A DNA stretch of 64,000 bases from JAIBCC01 sp963763855 (lineage in GTDB: Bacteria > Acidobacteriota > Blastocatellia > Pyrinomonadales > Pyrinomonadaceae), in contig CAVXPU010000002.1 of NCBI GenBank assembly GCA_963763855.1, forward strand, positions 186,001 through 250,000. The letters are read 5' to 3'. A program made the translations under genes and the position numbers. Below, piece by piece: positions 17,108 to 26,685 of this stretch (positions within the stretch are counted from its first letter, which is position 1; the number at the start of each line of letters is the position of its first letter). The notes beneath the pieces were generated by a model. It had not been told where the DNA came from. It ran no database searches and saw only the letters and a list, made by a program, of their open reading frames with translations.

Positions 17108-17351
17108 AAATCTAATCGAAAGAAAGTCTAAAATGTATTAAAATAGAAAAACAATTGCTTGTTCCAACAAATTAGACACATAAAAAACTTATAAAGTTAC
17201 AGACGAAAAATTGCCCAAATGTTGCAAGGTTGTTTTCGATAGCAGATATATTATGTAACTGATTCGAGTAGTTTCGTGTCTAATTGAAATACAAAGTTAC
17301 TAAAATATATACGATTTCTGTCTTCTTATTAATTCATTTTGCCGCGATTTT
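17108..17351. promoter_or_regulatory. divergent intergenic region between sigma factor and RND operon
   Basis: A gene-free, AT-rich region that must carry promoters for both directions. AATTAGACAC (17170-17179) recurs inverted at 17276-17285, and AGTTAC words appear at about 17215 and 17295. These could be regulator sites, but the arms are far apart and no convincing -35/-10 pair stands out. Confidence 0.35.
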
Positions 17352-18767
17352 ATGCATTTATTCAATTGTTTCTACCAAAACAGAATTCTCAGGATACTGA
17401 TTTTTTCAGCAATATTTTCGATGTTTTTTACTTCTTGCGGAGGAAGTTCGGCTTCAAATAGCGGCGACGCAAAGGGTAAAAAGGAAGCCATTGAAACAAA
17501 GTCTGAAACCCAAATTCAGGTTTCTAATGCAAAAGTTGTCGCCCGTGATATTCCTGCTTTTATTCAGTCAACGGGCAGTTTGATCGCTGACGAAACCTCT
17601 GATGTCGCACCGAAAGTTGCCGGAAAAGTTGTTAATGTTTATGCCAATGTTGGCGATTTCGTAACAATGGGCAGCACTCTTGCCAAAATTGATGATAAGG
17701 ATGCGAGACTTAGATTAATTGAAGCAAAAGCAAGTGTAAATCAAGCTATTGCAGCAGTTAGACAAGCTGAAGCACGTCTCGGACTTTCGCCAAACGGCAC
17801 CTTTAATTCAAGCACGATTCCGGAAGTTCGTGCCGCAAGTGCCAATGTCGAACAATCACAAGCTGAGCTACGCCAGTCTGATGTTGCCATTCGTCAAGCG
17901 GAAGTTAATTTGCGTCAGGCGGAAGTAAATGAAAAAAGATATCGTGAATTGGTTGAATCGGGCGACGTTGCGATGATCGTTTATGAGCAATTCCGAGCCG
18001 TCCGCGATACCGCCGCCGCCGCCCGCGATTCCGCTCGAACAGCCCGCGATTCCAGTAATGCCAGAATTAATAGTGCAAAACAACAACTTGAAGCAGTTAT
18101 TAATTCGGCTAAACAAAATAATCAAGCGATAAAATCTGCACAGGCAAACGTTGAAGCGGCAAAATCGCAACTTGCGACTGCCGAGCAAGCTATTGCCGAT
18201 ACGATTATCCGCTCGCCATTTTCGGGATTTGTCAGCGAACGGCAGACGGCAGTTGGAGAATTTGTATCTTCATCAACCCCGATTCTCAAATTAATGCGAA
18301 CAAATCCGATCAAAATTCAGTTAAAAGTAACCGAAGCAGACGTTCCGCAGGTTGGAATCGGACGCGGTGTTTCAATTGAATTAGCCGCTTTTAAGGATAG
18401 AAAATTTGCCGGAGTTGTGACATCGGTAAATCCAGAACTCGATACACAGTCGCGAGCCGCAACAGTTGAAGCTCAGATTGAAAATAATGGTAACTTATTG
18501 CGTTCAGGCATGTTTGCGACCGCGAAGATAAATAGAGAAGGCGGAAGCCAAGGCTTGTTTGTTCCAAAATCTGCCGTATATTTCGATCAAAGCACGCAAG
18601 GTTCGAGAGCCTTTGTGATTCAAGAAGGAGTTGCCAAACTTCGTGTTCTCCAACTCGGTACAGAGGAAAATGATTTTGTACAAATTTTAGCGGGCTTGGA
18701 AGCAGATGAAGTAGTCGCAACCAGTAATTTATCGCAACTTTACGAAGGAGCGAAGGTGGTTTTTTGA
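17352..18767 (+). CDS. RND efflux periplasmic adaptor (MFP) lipoprotein
   Basis: The membrane-fusion subunit linking an inner-membrane RND pump to a TolC channel. The 471-residue protein has a lipoprotein signal peptide ending FFTSCGG, with the lipidated Cys near 29. It then has a biotinyl-lipoyl half (VAPKVAGKVVNVYANVGDFV), a long alpha-hairpin rich in Ala/Gln/Arg (residues about 120-270), the second lipoyl half (SPFSGFVSERQTAVGEFV), and beta-barrel and membrane-proximal domains. It is first in an operon with the RND permease (67 nt downstream) and a TolC homologue. Substrate is unknown. Confidence 0.92.
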   Translation: MHLFNCFYQNRILRILIFSAIFSMFFTSCGGSSASNSGDAKGKKEAIETKSETQIQVSNAKVVARDIPAFIQSTGSLIADETSDVAPKVAGKVVNVYANVGDFVTMGSTLAKIDDKDARLRLIEAKASVNQAIAAVRQAEARLGLSPNGTFNSSTIPEVRAASANVEQSQAELRQSDVAIRQAEVNLRQAEVNEKRYRELVESGDVAMIVYEQFRAVRDTAAAARDSARTARDSSNARINSAKQQLEAVINSAKQNNQAIKSAQANVEAAKSQLATAEQAIADTIIRSPFSGFVSERQTAVGEFVSSSTPILKLMRTNPIKIQLKVTEADVPQVGIGRGVSIELAAFKDRKFAGVVTSVNPELDTQSRAATVEAQIENNGNLLRSGMFATAKINREGGSQGLFVPKSAVYFDQSTQGSRAFVIQEGVAKLRVLQLGTEENDFVQILAGLEADEVVATSNLSQLYEGAKVVF

Positions 18768-18833
18768 TTCAAGGTTCAAGATTTAAGATTCAATTTTGAA
18801 TGTTAAATTCTAAATCTTAAATCCCTAAAAGTT

Positions 18834-21800
18834 ATGCAATGGTTAGCTGAAATATGTGTTCATCGTCCTGTTTTTGCAACGGTTATCGTTTTATTTTTAA
18901 CGGTAGTCGGAGGGTTTTCGTTTTTTACGCTTGGCGTTGACCGATTTCCTAAAATTGATTTACCGACCATTTCAATTTCTACATCAAATCAGGGAGCGGC
19001 ACCCGCGGAAATTGAAACTGAAGTTACCGATGTTGTAGAAGGAGCCGTAAATACTGTTCCGGGCATTGAGCAAATGACCTCTACTTCATCGCGTGGCAGT
19101 TCTAATGTGACGCTGACTTTTAATCTCGAAAAAGACCCGGACCAAGCCTTTCAGGAGATTCAGCAAAAGATTTCAACGGTTGCAAATCGGCTTCCGGAAA
19201 CGGCTGATCCGCCAGTTGTCAGAAAGAACGATCCTGATTCGCAACCAATTTTGGTCTTTGCAATTTCGGCTCCACGAAATGTTATCGAATTAAGCGATTT
19301 TGTCGAAACTCAGCTTCAAGAAAGGGTTCAATCAGCCGATGGAGTCGGCGAAGTTGTAATTTTTGGTGGTCGGCAAAGGCAAATTAAGATTCTGATAAAT
19401 CCCGAACGCTTGGTTGCATACAATCTTTCGATCACTGAAGTTTCAAATGCGATTCGTAGTCAAAATATCGAATTGCCAGGCGGAACATTGATTGAAGGGA
19501 CAAAAACTTCTGGGCTTCGAACGATTAGTAAATTAACCGAAGTTAGCCAGTTTAACGACATTGTTATCACTTCACGCAATGGTTTTCCGATCAAAATTAA
19601 GGATATCGGCAAAATCGAAGATGGCGGTGCTGATGCTTCAACAGCCGCTTCGCTTAATGGAATTCAATCGGTTTCATTGGCGATTCGTAAACAATCAGGC
19701 TCAAACACAATCGCCGTTATCAATGGCGTGAAAGAGCGAATGAACAAAATCATTCCGAATCTTCCGCCTGATATGAAAGTCGCGGTTACGCGGGATCAAT
19801 CGGAATTTATCGAAAATAGTTTACACGCTATTGAAGAGCATTTGATCTTAGGCGGATTGTTTGCCGCGATCGTCGTTTTTCTGTTTTTGTGGAATTTTCG
19901 CTCAACTCTTATTTCCGCTCTGGCAATCCCAATTTCAATCATTGCTTCATTTGCAGCTATTGCAGCTTTTGGGTATTCGCTTAATCAAATGACGATGCTG
20001 GCTCTCACATTAATGGTCGGAATCGTAATTGATGATGCAATCGTTGTGCTGGAAAATATTTACAGATTCGTTGAAGAAAAAGGGATGTCGCCGATGGAAG
20101 CAGCCGTTGAAGGCACGAAAGAAATCAGTTTGGCGGTGATGGCAACAACCTTGAGTTTGCTTGCGGTTTTTATTCCGGTCGGATTTATGACGGGAATTGT
20201 CGGGCGTTTTATGTCGAGTTTCGGTCTAACGTCTGCTGCCGCTATCGCTGTTTCATTAATAGTTTCGTTTACTTTAACTCCAATGTTAGCAGCGAGATGG
20301 ATTAAGAGCCACAAAAAGGATGAAGGCGAAAGGATGAAGGATTCAGAACCTTCTTTGGATGTGAATTCCCATGAAATCCAAAATCCAAAATCTGAAATCC
20401 AAAGTAACAGCAAAAACGGTTGGTTTTACGATAAAATAGACCGAAGTTACACTTGGCTTTTAAGACTTGCGATGCGTTTTCGTTGGGCAGTTGTTCTAAT
20501 TTGTGCTGTCGTAATCGCTTCAATCGTTCCGCTTTACAATTATGTCGGTATGGCATTTGTGCCTGATGAAGATGAGTCTGCATTTCAAATTTCGCTAAGA
20601 GGTCCGCAAGGAACTTCGCTTTCAGCGACCCAATCAATTCTTGATCGTATCGCCCGCGATGTACGCGAACAATTGCCGGAAGTAAAAAATACTTTGGTGT
20701 TTGCAGGTGGTTTTGGCGGAAGTTCGGGAACAGGGCACACAGGAAATGTCAATGTTAGTCTGGTTCCTACCGATAAACGCAAATTATCGCAAGCCGATTT
20801 GATCAATAAAACACGGCAGATCATCAAGCCGTATCAATCAAAAGATTATCGTGTAAATGTTTCGGCTTCGTCTTCGATTTCGGGTAGTCTCGGTTTGGGT
20901 CGTGGAGGCTCTGGAATTGGCTATTATATCGCCGGACCCGATATGCAAAAGCTCAATCAATACGCCGCTCAATTGGTTGAATTAATGAAGCAAGACCCAA
21001 TTTTTCGTGATCCGGATAATTCTGTGGACTCAGGAACGCCTGAAATTCAGATTACAATTGACCGTCAAAAAGCTGCTGATTTGGGTGTCAGAGCAGGCGA
21101 TGTGGCAACCGCGATTAACACCTTTGCGGCTGGTCAAAGAATTACGACTTTTAGCCAGAATAACAAACAATATGACGTCGTTTTACAAGCCGAAGAGCAA
21201 TACCGGCGAAATCGAGAAAATTTGCAATATTTAACCGTTGCTTCGTCAGCAGGCGGAACAATTGGCTTGGAAAAGCTGGTTAAGGTTGCGGAAGGCAGAA
21301 GTCCGGCTTCGATCAATCGTTTGAATCGTCAACGGCAAGTTTCAATTTCAGCGGGTTTACCGCCAAACGCTTCCGAATCCGATGCTCTGGCAAAACTCGA
21401 AACTTACGTTAAACAATTAAATTTACCGCCGGAATATACAACCGGCGTAACGGGGCAATCGAGAGAATTGCAAAAGGCTTACGAATCATTTATGTATGCT
21501 TTTCTGCTTTCGTTTGTCTTTATGTATTTAATTTTGGCGGCACAATTTGAATCCTTTATTCATCCGATCACAATTTTATTGACGCTGCCGCTTTCTATTC
21601 CATTTGCCCTGATTTCAACCGCAATTGCCGGACAAACTTTAAACATCTTTTCCGCTCTCGGTATCTTGCTTCTATTCGGAATTGTTAAGAAAAATGCGAT
21701 TTTGCAAATTGACCATACAAACACTTTGCGTAAACAAGGCTTCAATCGATATGACGCAATTATTCAAGCTAATAAAGACAGATTGCGACCAATTTTGATG

Positions 21801-22091
21801 ACCACATTAGCACTTGTCGCCGGGATGATTCCCTTGATCTTAGGAAGCGGAGCAGGTGCGGCAACTAATCGTTCGATTGGGATTTTGGTCGTTGGCGGAC
21901 AAAGTATGTGTTTGCTTTTAACGCTTTTAGCAGTTCCTGTCTTCTATTCGATTTTTGAAGATATTCAAGAACTTAGCTTCCTTAAATCTGCCGGAAACAT
22001 ATTTAGCCGGTCGAGAGGTAAAAAGAACGTTGACGCTGAAATTGTCGAAGAAGCAGATATTACAGAACAGCAAACCAGCAAAGAAATCTAG
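18834..22091 (+). CDS. RND efflux transporter permease (AcrB/HAE-type)
   Basis: A 1085-residue proton-driven exporter with the standard start MQWLAEICVHRPVFATVIVL and twelve transmembrane helices in two halves. The proton-relay pair DD sits at 400-401 in GIVIDDAIVVLENI. Porter-domain landmarks include DRFPKIDLPTISIST and the C-terminal AALGILLLFGIVKKNAI-like segment. Residues about 491-529, in the cytoplasmic loop between the two halves, are an odd low-complexity insert (encoded by 20304-20417) with a repeated AAAGGATGAAGG word and a NPKSEIQ-type run. The operon order adaptor-pump-TolC is typical. Substrate cannot be told from sequence. Confidence 0.95.
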   Translation: MQWLAEICVHRPVFATVIVLFLTVVGGFSFFTLGVDRFPKIDLPTISISTSNQGAAPAEIETEVTDVVEGAVNTVPGIEQMTSTSSRGSSNVTLTFNLEKDPDQAFQEIQQKISTVANRLPETADPPVVRKNDPDSQPILVFAISAPRNVIELSDFVETQLQERVQSADGVGEVVIFGGRQRQIKILINPERLVAYNLSITEVSNAIRSQNIELPGGTLIEGTKTSGLRTISKLTEVSQFNDIVITSRNGFPIKIKDIGKIEDGGADASTAASLNGIQSVSLAIRKQSGSNTIAVINGVKERMNKIIPNLPPDMKVAVTRDQSEFIENSLHAIEEHLILGGLFAAIVVFLFLWNFRSTLISALAIPISIIASFAAIAAFGYSLNQMTMLALTLMVGIVIDDAIVVLENIYRFVEEKGMSPMEAAVEGTKEISLAVMATTLSLLAVFIPVGFMTGIVGRFMSSFGLTSAAAIAVSLIVSFTLTPMLAARWIKSHKKDEGERMKDSEPSLDVNSHEIQNPKSEIQSNSKNGWFYDKIDRSYTWLLRLAMRFRWAVVLICAVVIASIVPLYNYVGMAFVPDEDESAFQISLRGPQGTSLSATQSILDRIARDVREQLPEVKNTLVFAGGFGGSSGTGHTGNVNVSLVPTDKRKLSQADLINKTRQIIKPYQSKDYRVNVSASSSISGSLGLGRGGSGIGYYIAGPDMQKLNQYAAQLVELMKQDPIFRDPDNSVDSGTPEIQITIDRQKAADLGVRAGDVATAINTFAAGQRITTFSQNNKQYDVVLQAEEQYRRNRENLQYLTVASSAGGTIGLEKLVKVAEGRSPASINRLNRQRQVSISAGLPPNASESDALAKLETYVKQLNLPPEYTTGVTGQSRELQKAYESFMYAFLLSFVFMYLILAAQFESFIHPITILLTLPLSIPFALISTAIAGQTLNIFSALGILLLFGIVKKNAILQIDHTNTLRKQGFNRYDAIIQANKDRLRPILMTTLALVAGMIPLILGSGAGAATNRSIGILVVGGQSMCLLLTLLAVPVFYSIFEDIQELSFLKSAGNIFSRSRGKKNVDAEIVEEADITEQQTSKEI
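20304..20417 (+). repeat. repeat-derived low-complexity insert inside the RND pump gene
   Basis: This in-frame stretch has a 12-bp direct repeat AAAGGATGAAGG separated by 2 nt, followed by CCAAAATCCAAAATCTGAAA-type tandem words. Such words are normally intergenic. It encodes a charged loop of about 38 residues (near 491-528) and breaks no frame. Confidence 0.55.
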
Positions 22092-22096
22092 TTTTT

Positions 22097-23884
22097 ATGT
22101 ATAGTAGTTTTTATAAAATATTGATAGCGTTGGTTTTAGCACTGTGTTTTAATGTGCTGGCTATCCTCGCTCAAAATCCAACCCAACCTGTCAAAAAAGA
22201 AACAAATCCCGTTCCTCCGGCATCTTTGCCAAATGAACCACCGCCTGTCGCTCCGAATTTTTCTGCTCCTGTCCGCCCGCTTCCGAGTGCTGAAAGAATT
22301 GGTGTAGAATCGGCAAATCAGCTTCCTTTAACGCTTGATCAAGCTATTGAATTAGCCTTGAAAAATAATAATGATATTGATAGTTCGCGGATTGATGTCA
22401 AAATTGCTGAAACAAATTTAACGGGTGCAAAAGGAGTTTACGACCCCCAATTAGTAAGCGAAAATTCGTATGAAAGCCGCACTACGCCAACGGCTTCAAC
22501 TATCGGCGGAGCAGGTTCAAATGGAGCCGTGACGCAAACTTCAACCGCCGGAACGATAGGCTTAGAAGGAAATTCGCCTAAAGCGGGCGGAAATTATCAA
22601 GCCACATTTTCTTCTTCCACTACTACAACAAATAACCAAAATGCTACTCTTAACCCGCAATATCCGAGCGGTTTGACCCTAACTTACACCCAACCTTTGT
22701 GGCGAGGTTTACGTACGGATAACAACCGTCGAAATATCGAAATCGCCAAGAAAAACCTGAGTTTGACCGATGCTCAATTTCGTCAAAGAGTGATTGAAAC
22801 GCTCAATCGGGTAGAGCAAGCCTATTGGGATCTAGTTTTTTCTTTAAGGAATTTACAGGTGCAGATCGATGCTGTAAAACAAGCGAAATTGCAGCTTGAG
22901 AGTAATGAAAGATTGGTTCGCAAAGGTGTTTTAGCTCCAATTGAGATCGTCGCGGCAACGGCTCAAATTACAAATTTTGAGCAAAATGTTTATTCTGCCC
23001 AAGAAACGGTAACGCAAGCGGAAAATACTTTGAAAACTTTGATTTTGAAAGATCGAACATCAGAAATTTGGTCACGTCCGATTACCCCGATTACTCCCGT
23101 CGAACTTGAAGCTCCGCGAATTCCGCTTGATTCGGCGATTGCGGATGCACTAAAAAATCGACCGGAATTACAGCAACTTCAAACAAATACGGAAATTAAT
23201 AAGATTAATATTGACTATTTTCGCGATCAGACAAAACCGCAAATTGACTTGGTGGGAACCTATACAAGCAATGGATTGGCAGGCGGAGCGAATAATATTA
23301 CTCGAACTAGCAGTGCCGTAAATTCGGATTTATTAGACAGAATTAATCAACTTTCTGCTCTCAATAACATAAATCCTCTGGTCATTCCGCCCGTTGTTAC
23401 AGTTACGTCTCCGCCGACAAATTTAGTTGGCGGCTACTTTAATTCATTGGGAAATTTGATTCAGCAAGATTATCCAACTTATCGGGTTGGTGTCAGAATT
23501 ACCTTACCTTTTGGCAACCGGGTGGCTCAATCCAATTTGGGCAGAACACTGGCGGAAGGCTCAAAAATCAACAATCTTCGTTCACAGGTTGAATTGACCA
23601 TCGAAGCCGAAGTGAGAAATGCTTTGCAATCTTTGCGTTCGGCGGAAGCTCGTCTGAATTCTGCAATTGCCTCGCGTTCTGCTACAGAACAATTGCTCGA
23701 AAGCGAACAGCGTCAGCTAAAAGCGGGAACAACGACAGTTTATTTGGTAATGCAGCGACAAAATGATCTGTTAAACGCCAAAAGCAGAGAATTGCAGGCT
23801 CAAACCGATTTAAACAAAGCAATTGCCAACTTTCAAAAATCCATCGGAGCAACTTTGACAGCGAATAAAGTAGCAATTAAGTGA
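22097..23884 (+). CDS. TolC-family outer-membrane efflux protein
   Basis: A 595-residue protein with a signal peptide (residues 1-26, ending ILAQN) and a Pro-rich spacer (about 28-75). It then has two TolC repeats: LPLTLDQAIELALKNNNDID starts the first, and DSAIADALKNRPELQQLQTNTEI the second. Long helices and a central Thr/Asn/Gly-rich beta segment follow. It forms the trimeric outer-membrane channel for the RND pump encoded directly upstream (5-nt gap). The length is larger than Escherichia coli TolC because of the low-complexity inserts. Confidence 0.92.
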   Translation: MYSSFYKILIALVLALCFNVLAILAQNPTQPVKKETNPVPPASLPNEPPPVAPNFSAPVRPLPSAERIGVESANQLPLTLDQAIELALKNNNDIDSSRIDVKIAETNLTGAKGVYDPQLVSENSYESRTTPTASTIGGAGSNGAVTQTSTAGTIGLEGNSPKAGGNYQATFSSSTTTTNNQNATLNPQYPSGLTLTYTQPLWRGLRTDNNRRNIEIAKKNLSLTDAQFRQRVIETLNRVEQAYWDLVFSLRNLQVQIDAVKQAKLQLESNERLVRKGVLAPIEIVAATAQITNFEQNVYSAQETVTQAENTLKTLILKDRTSEIWSRPITPITPVELEAPRIPLDSAIADALKNRPELQQLQTNTEINKINIDYFRDQTKPQIDLVGTYTSNGLAGGANNITRTSSAVNSDLLDRINQLSALNNINPLVIPPVVTVTSPPTNLVGGYFNSLGNLIQQDYPTYRVGVRITLPFGNRVAQSNLGRTLAEGSKINNLRSQVELTIEAEVRNALQSLRSAEARLNSAIASRSATEQLLESEQRQLKAGTTTVYLVMQRQNDLLNAKSRELQAQTDLNKAIANFQKSIGATLTANKVAIK

Positions 23885-23974
23885 AAAACGAATAGTGAAA
23901 AGTGAAGAATTGAAGAATTAAGATTTAAATTTCTTCCCATCACTATTCACTTTTCACTTTTAGTTCTCCACCAT

Positions 23975-24547
23975 TCAACCCATCTGCCACAACTTTATCT
24001 CTTCAATCGGATAAATCAGCATAATAATATTGAGAGTTAAATTATCGCGAATCGCAAAAAGCAGAATAATTTCGGTTAAAACATAGAAAGCAAAAGAACG
24101 CCAAAATTTAAGTTTGTATGCGAGAAATGCTCCAAACATACAACTCAAAACATCGCTCAAAGAATTCAAAATCGAATCGCCAAAATAATCAAGTGAAATA
24201 GTTGCAGCACGATAGCGTTCGATAACGAAGGATGAGTTTTCCAGACCTTCCCATAAACATTCAACTACAACGACCAGAAAAAACTTCCAACGAAGCGGCA
24301 TTTCTTTGAAGATAAAAGTGACAATTCCGAAATATAAAACGCCGTGCAAAATATGCGTAAATGTATATGGATCAAAGAAATGCTGTGAATTATGAGCCGC
24401 CCAAATATCGCTCGACCATACCGCCAAATCTGCTTGTTTGCACCACCAAACTCTGCCTTGCCAATTGAGCGTAATCACCATTGCAATTACGCTTGCAATC
24501 ATTGCCGCTATTGGATAAACAACATTTTTTTGATATTTTTCGTTCAT
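23975..24547 (-). CDS. DUF2585/UPF0314 family membrane protein
   Basis: A 190-residue protein with about five hydrophobic segments. The conserved family region is clear: SSDIWAAHNSQHFFDPYTFTHILHG and, near the middle, EGLENSSFVIERYR followed by ISLDYFGDSILNSLSDV. This matches DUF2585 (UPF0314), an integral membrane family of unknown function seen mostly in Proteobacteria. It stands alone on the minus strand between the RND operon and the next plus-strand gene. Confidence 0.8.
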   Translation of the reverse strand: MNEKYQKNVVYPIAAMIASVIAMVITLNWQGRVWWCKQADLAVWSSDIWAAHNSQHFFDPYTFTHILHGVLYFGIVTFIFKEMPLRWKFFLVVVVECLWEGLENSSFVIERYRAATISLDYFGDSILNSLSDVLSCMFGAFLAYKLKFWRSFAFYVLTEIILLFAIRDNLTLNIIMLIYPIEEIKLWQMG

Positions 24548-24676
24548 TAAAATAATTTGAAGCCAAATTTGATCGGGACTTAGCTTAATAATCTAACATA
24601 TGAACAAAATCCAGAGAAAAATTATATTGATTTGCAATTTGGATCAACGTTATCGTTCTCAAATCTAGGTAAAAAT

Positions 24677-25144
24677 ATGCGTAAAATAAATCTTTGTAAA
24701 TTCAGCTCAATTTTCCTTCTGCTACTTATCTTTTCCATTACTTGCACCGCACAATCACGCATTACGGGAATGCAGGCGAAACTTTATTATCAAACCACAG
24801 GAACATTTTCGGCTGATGTTTTCACGACCCAAAGCGATTTGTGGAACGTCTATTTCGACTATGTTTATTCGACCTTGATTGTCGTCAGGGTTGAAGGCAA
24901 AAACGATGGAAAGCAATTCATCACGCCACAAAAAATCGAGTTTGCGGCTCAATACATACCATTTGAAGGCTCCAAGAAAATTACGGTCAGAAAAACGTCA
25001 CCAATTTGGTTTGATGAAAACGGCGTAGCAAATGTAGGATTTTGGATTGATAACGTCGGTTGTGATCCGGTGAAGATTTCGGCAAAAATCAAAGGACAGA
25101 AAAAAATCTTGCGAAAAACTATCAATTTCGGCTGTGGTGAATAA
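24677..25144 (+). CDS. secreted hypothetical protein
   Basis: A 155-residue protein from the ATG at 24677, chosen over the upstream in-frame ATG at 24632 because it starts directly with a signal peptide (lysine-containing start, hydrophobic core, cleavage near CTAQS). The mature part is beta-rich with FSADVFTTQSDLW and YTSTLIVVRVEG-like strands and ends with a Cys pair (VGCDPV and NFGCGE) that could form a disulphide. No domain is recognised. Confidence 0.6.
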   Translation: MRKINLCKFSSIFLLLLIFSITCTAQSRITGMQAKLYYQTTGTFSADVFTTQSDLWNVYFDYVYSTLIVVRVEGKNDGKQFITPQKIEFAAQYIPFEGSKKITVRKTSPIWFDENGVANVGFWIDNVGCDPVKISAKIKGQKKILRKTINFGCGE

Positions 25145-25206
25145 CTGAACCAATTAATTATTGAATATCGTGTTGTGTGTGCTTCGGCTGAATCTTTCTT
25201 TTAGAA

Positions 25207-25569
25207 TTATAATTCCGTTATATGTTGCCCAAATGTCAGCAGAGTTCCATTTGGGTCGATAATCGCAAATTCCTTTTGTCTCCAATGCTTTAATTCCAGT
25301 TTTCCAATGATATTGATCGCTGGTTTTGCGTTTGAGTATCTGGAATAAAGCTCATCAATTCCCTCGTCAACCCGCAAATAAACCATAAAATCCGATTTGC
25401 CCGGAATCAAAGTCGGGTAAGCGAAAAAATGTAGTTCGGCTTTATCAAGGTGAATAATAAAATAATCGCCGTAATCCGAACCGGGTTCGTAACCAAGTTG
25501 ATTTACATAGAAATCCAGCGTTTGCTTTTTATCAATAAACGGCAGTTTAGGAATAATTGAAGTTATCAT
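25207..25569 (-). CDS. VOC/glyoxalase-like bleomycin-resistance-type protein
   Basis: A 120-residue single-repeat VOC fold with the family pattern IPKLPFIDKKQTLDFYVNQLGY at the start, then DYGDYFIIHLDKAELHFF and FAIIDPNGTLLTFGQ near the end. The small size and order fit BLMA/glyoxalase-like drug-binding proteins; the metal ligands of true glyoxalases are not conserved. It follows the hydroxylase gene by 12 nt on the same strand, so the two may be cotranscribed. Confidence 0.75.
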   Translation of the reverse strand: MITSIIPKLPFIDKKQTLDFYVNQLGYEPGSDYGDYFIIHLDKAELHFFAYPTLIPGKSDFMVYLRVDEGIDELYSRYSNAKPAINIIGKLELKHWRQKEFAIIDPNGTLLTFGQHITEL

Positions 25570-25581
25570 ATTGTTAATTTT

Positions 25582-26469
25582 CTATTGCTCAAATGTCCTG
25601 TTTCCCCTAAACGGCAAAAGAAACCCTTTCCAATATTGGTTCGAGGTCGGATATTCAGACGGCTCGGAAACTCCCAATCTTTCCGGCAAAACACCCGGTT
25701 TATAAACAAAAGTTCCAAAAACAATGTCCCAAATTGAAATGATCTGTCCGTAGTTTTTTGATTCGTTCATATCCGCACTATGATGAAAACGATGGAGTTC
25801 TGTCCCAACGAAAACATAGTTCAAAAATCCTGCCCGAATGTCCACGTTGTAATGGGAAAAAAGCCCTTGTAGTCCGACAAAAGTATTGAGCAAATACATG
25901 CTTTTGGAATCAACTCCCGCCGCGACCAAAACGCCTTGCAAAATCAGCGAAACGGCAATCGCATTGAGCGGATGAAAAACAGCGTGCATCAGCAGATAAA
26001 CTTTGTCAGGCAAATGATGAATCGAATGAACCCGCCACAAAAATCCACCGACGCTTCCGCTCATTTCGTGGCTCAAACGATGGTACCAATACAAGACAAA
26101 TTCATAAACCAAAAGCGTAATAATAAATCCCGCAACAAAAGGCAATCCTTTGAGAATCCCTTCATTTTTTTCGCTCAGAAAAATCATCAGATAACCAATT
26201 CCGATGCGGGTCAGATAAAGAGTCAAAATTCCTGACGCACCGAACTTGAGATCGCGAAAAAACGATTTCCAGGTCATTTTCCATTCCTGCTTGGCTGGGA
26301 AAAGAAATTCGATTGCAATGAGCAAGACGAATTGTGGGGCAGCGATATACATAGCAACTGTTTTAAGATCCCATTCATAATAAATTGCCAACGAACATTT
26401 AATGATATGCACGGTCAGTAAAAGCGGATAAAGACCATAGGTTATAGATTTTTGTAATAAATGTTTCAT
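25582..26469 (-). CDS. sterol desaturase / fatty acid hydroxylase family protein
   Basis: A 295-residue membrane protein with about four to five hydrophobic segments and the histidine clusters that bind a di-iron centre: HRLSHE near residue 150, HSIHH near 165, and HRFHHSADMNESKNYG near 245. These enzymes hydroxylate or desaturate lipids in the membrane using O2. The substrate could be a sterol-like lipid, carotenoid or fatty acid. Precedes the VOC protein on the same strand. Confidence 0.85.
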   Translation of the reverse strand: MKHLLQKSITYGLYPLLLTVHIIKCSLAIYYEWDLKTVAMYIAAPQFVLLIAIEFLFPAKQEWKMTWKSFFRDLKFGASGILTLYLTRIGIGYLMIFLSEKNEGILKGLPFVAGFIITLLVYEFVLYWYHRLSHEMSGSVGGFLWRVHSIHHLPDKVYLLMHAVFHPLNAIAVSLILQGVLVAAGVDSKSMYLLNTFVGLQGLFSHYNVDIRAGFLNYVFVGTELHRFHHSADMNESKNYGQIISIWDIVFGTFVYKPGVLPERLGVSEPSEYPTSNQYWKGFLLPFRGNRTFEQ

Positions 26470-26597
26470 CCGAAATGAATCCTTAAATTATTGAACTCTG
26501 TTTATTTACAGGCTCACACATTTTGGAATTCATTCAACCGGATTGTCTTTGCATTTGTGGCGAACTACTTTGCAAATCTTGCGATTGATTTGAAATT

Positions 26598-26679
26598 AGG
26601 CAGAAACGCGACCGTGAGGAAGCGTGTCTTTCATGATTAATATTATTGAACACGGTCCTTAATAGTCGCGTTTCCGCCT
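26598..26679. repeat. intergenic imperfect palindrome near the araC-like gene
   Basis: Arms at 26598-26627 and 26651-26679 are inverted imperfect copies sharing the GAAACGCGAC word and AGGAcCGTG-like tails, around a short AT-rich loop. A small second hairpin (CCGCCTT/AAGGCGG) overlaps its right edge and the end of the AraC gene. GC-rich against AT-rich flanks. Confidence 0.65.
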
Positions 26680-26685
26680 TGATTT

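Noticed and set aside
23885..23974. AGTGAAAAGTGAA inverted words after the TolC gene, considered as a terminator
   Set aside because: AT-rich with weak pairing and no clear T-tract.
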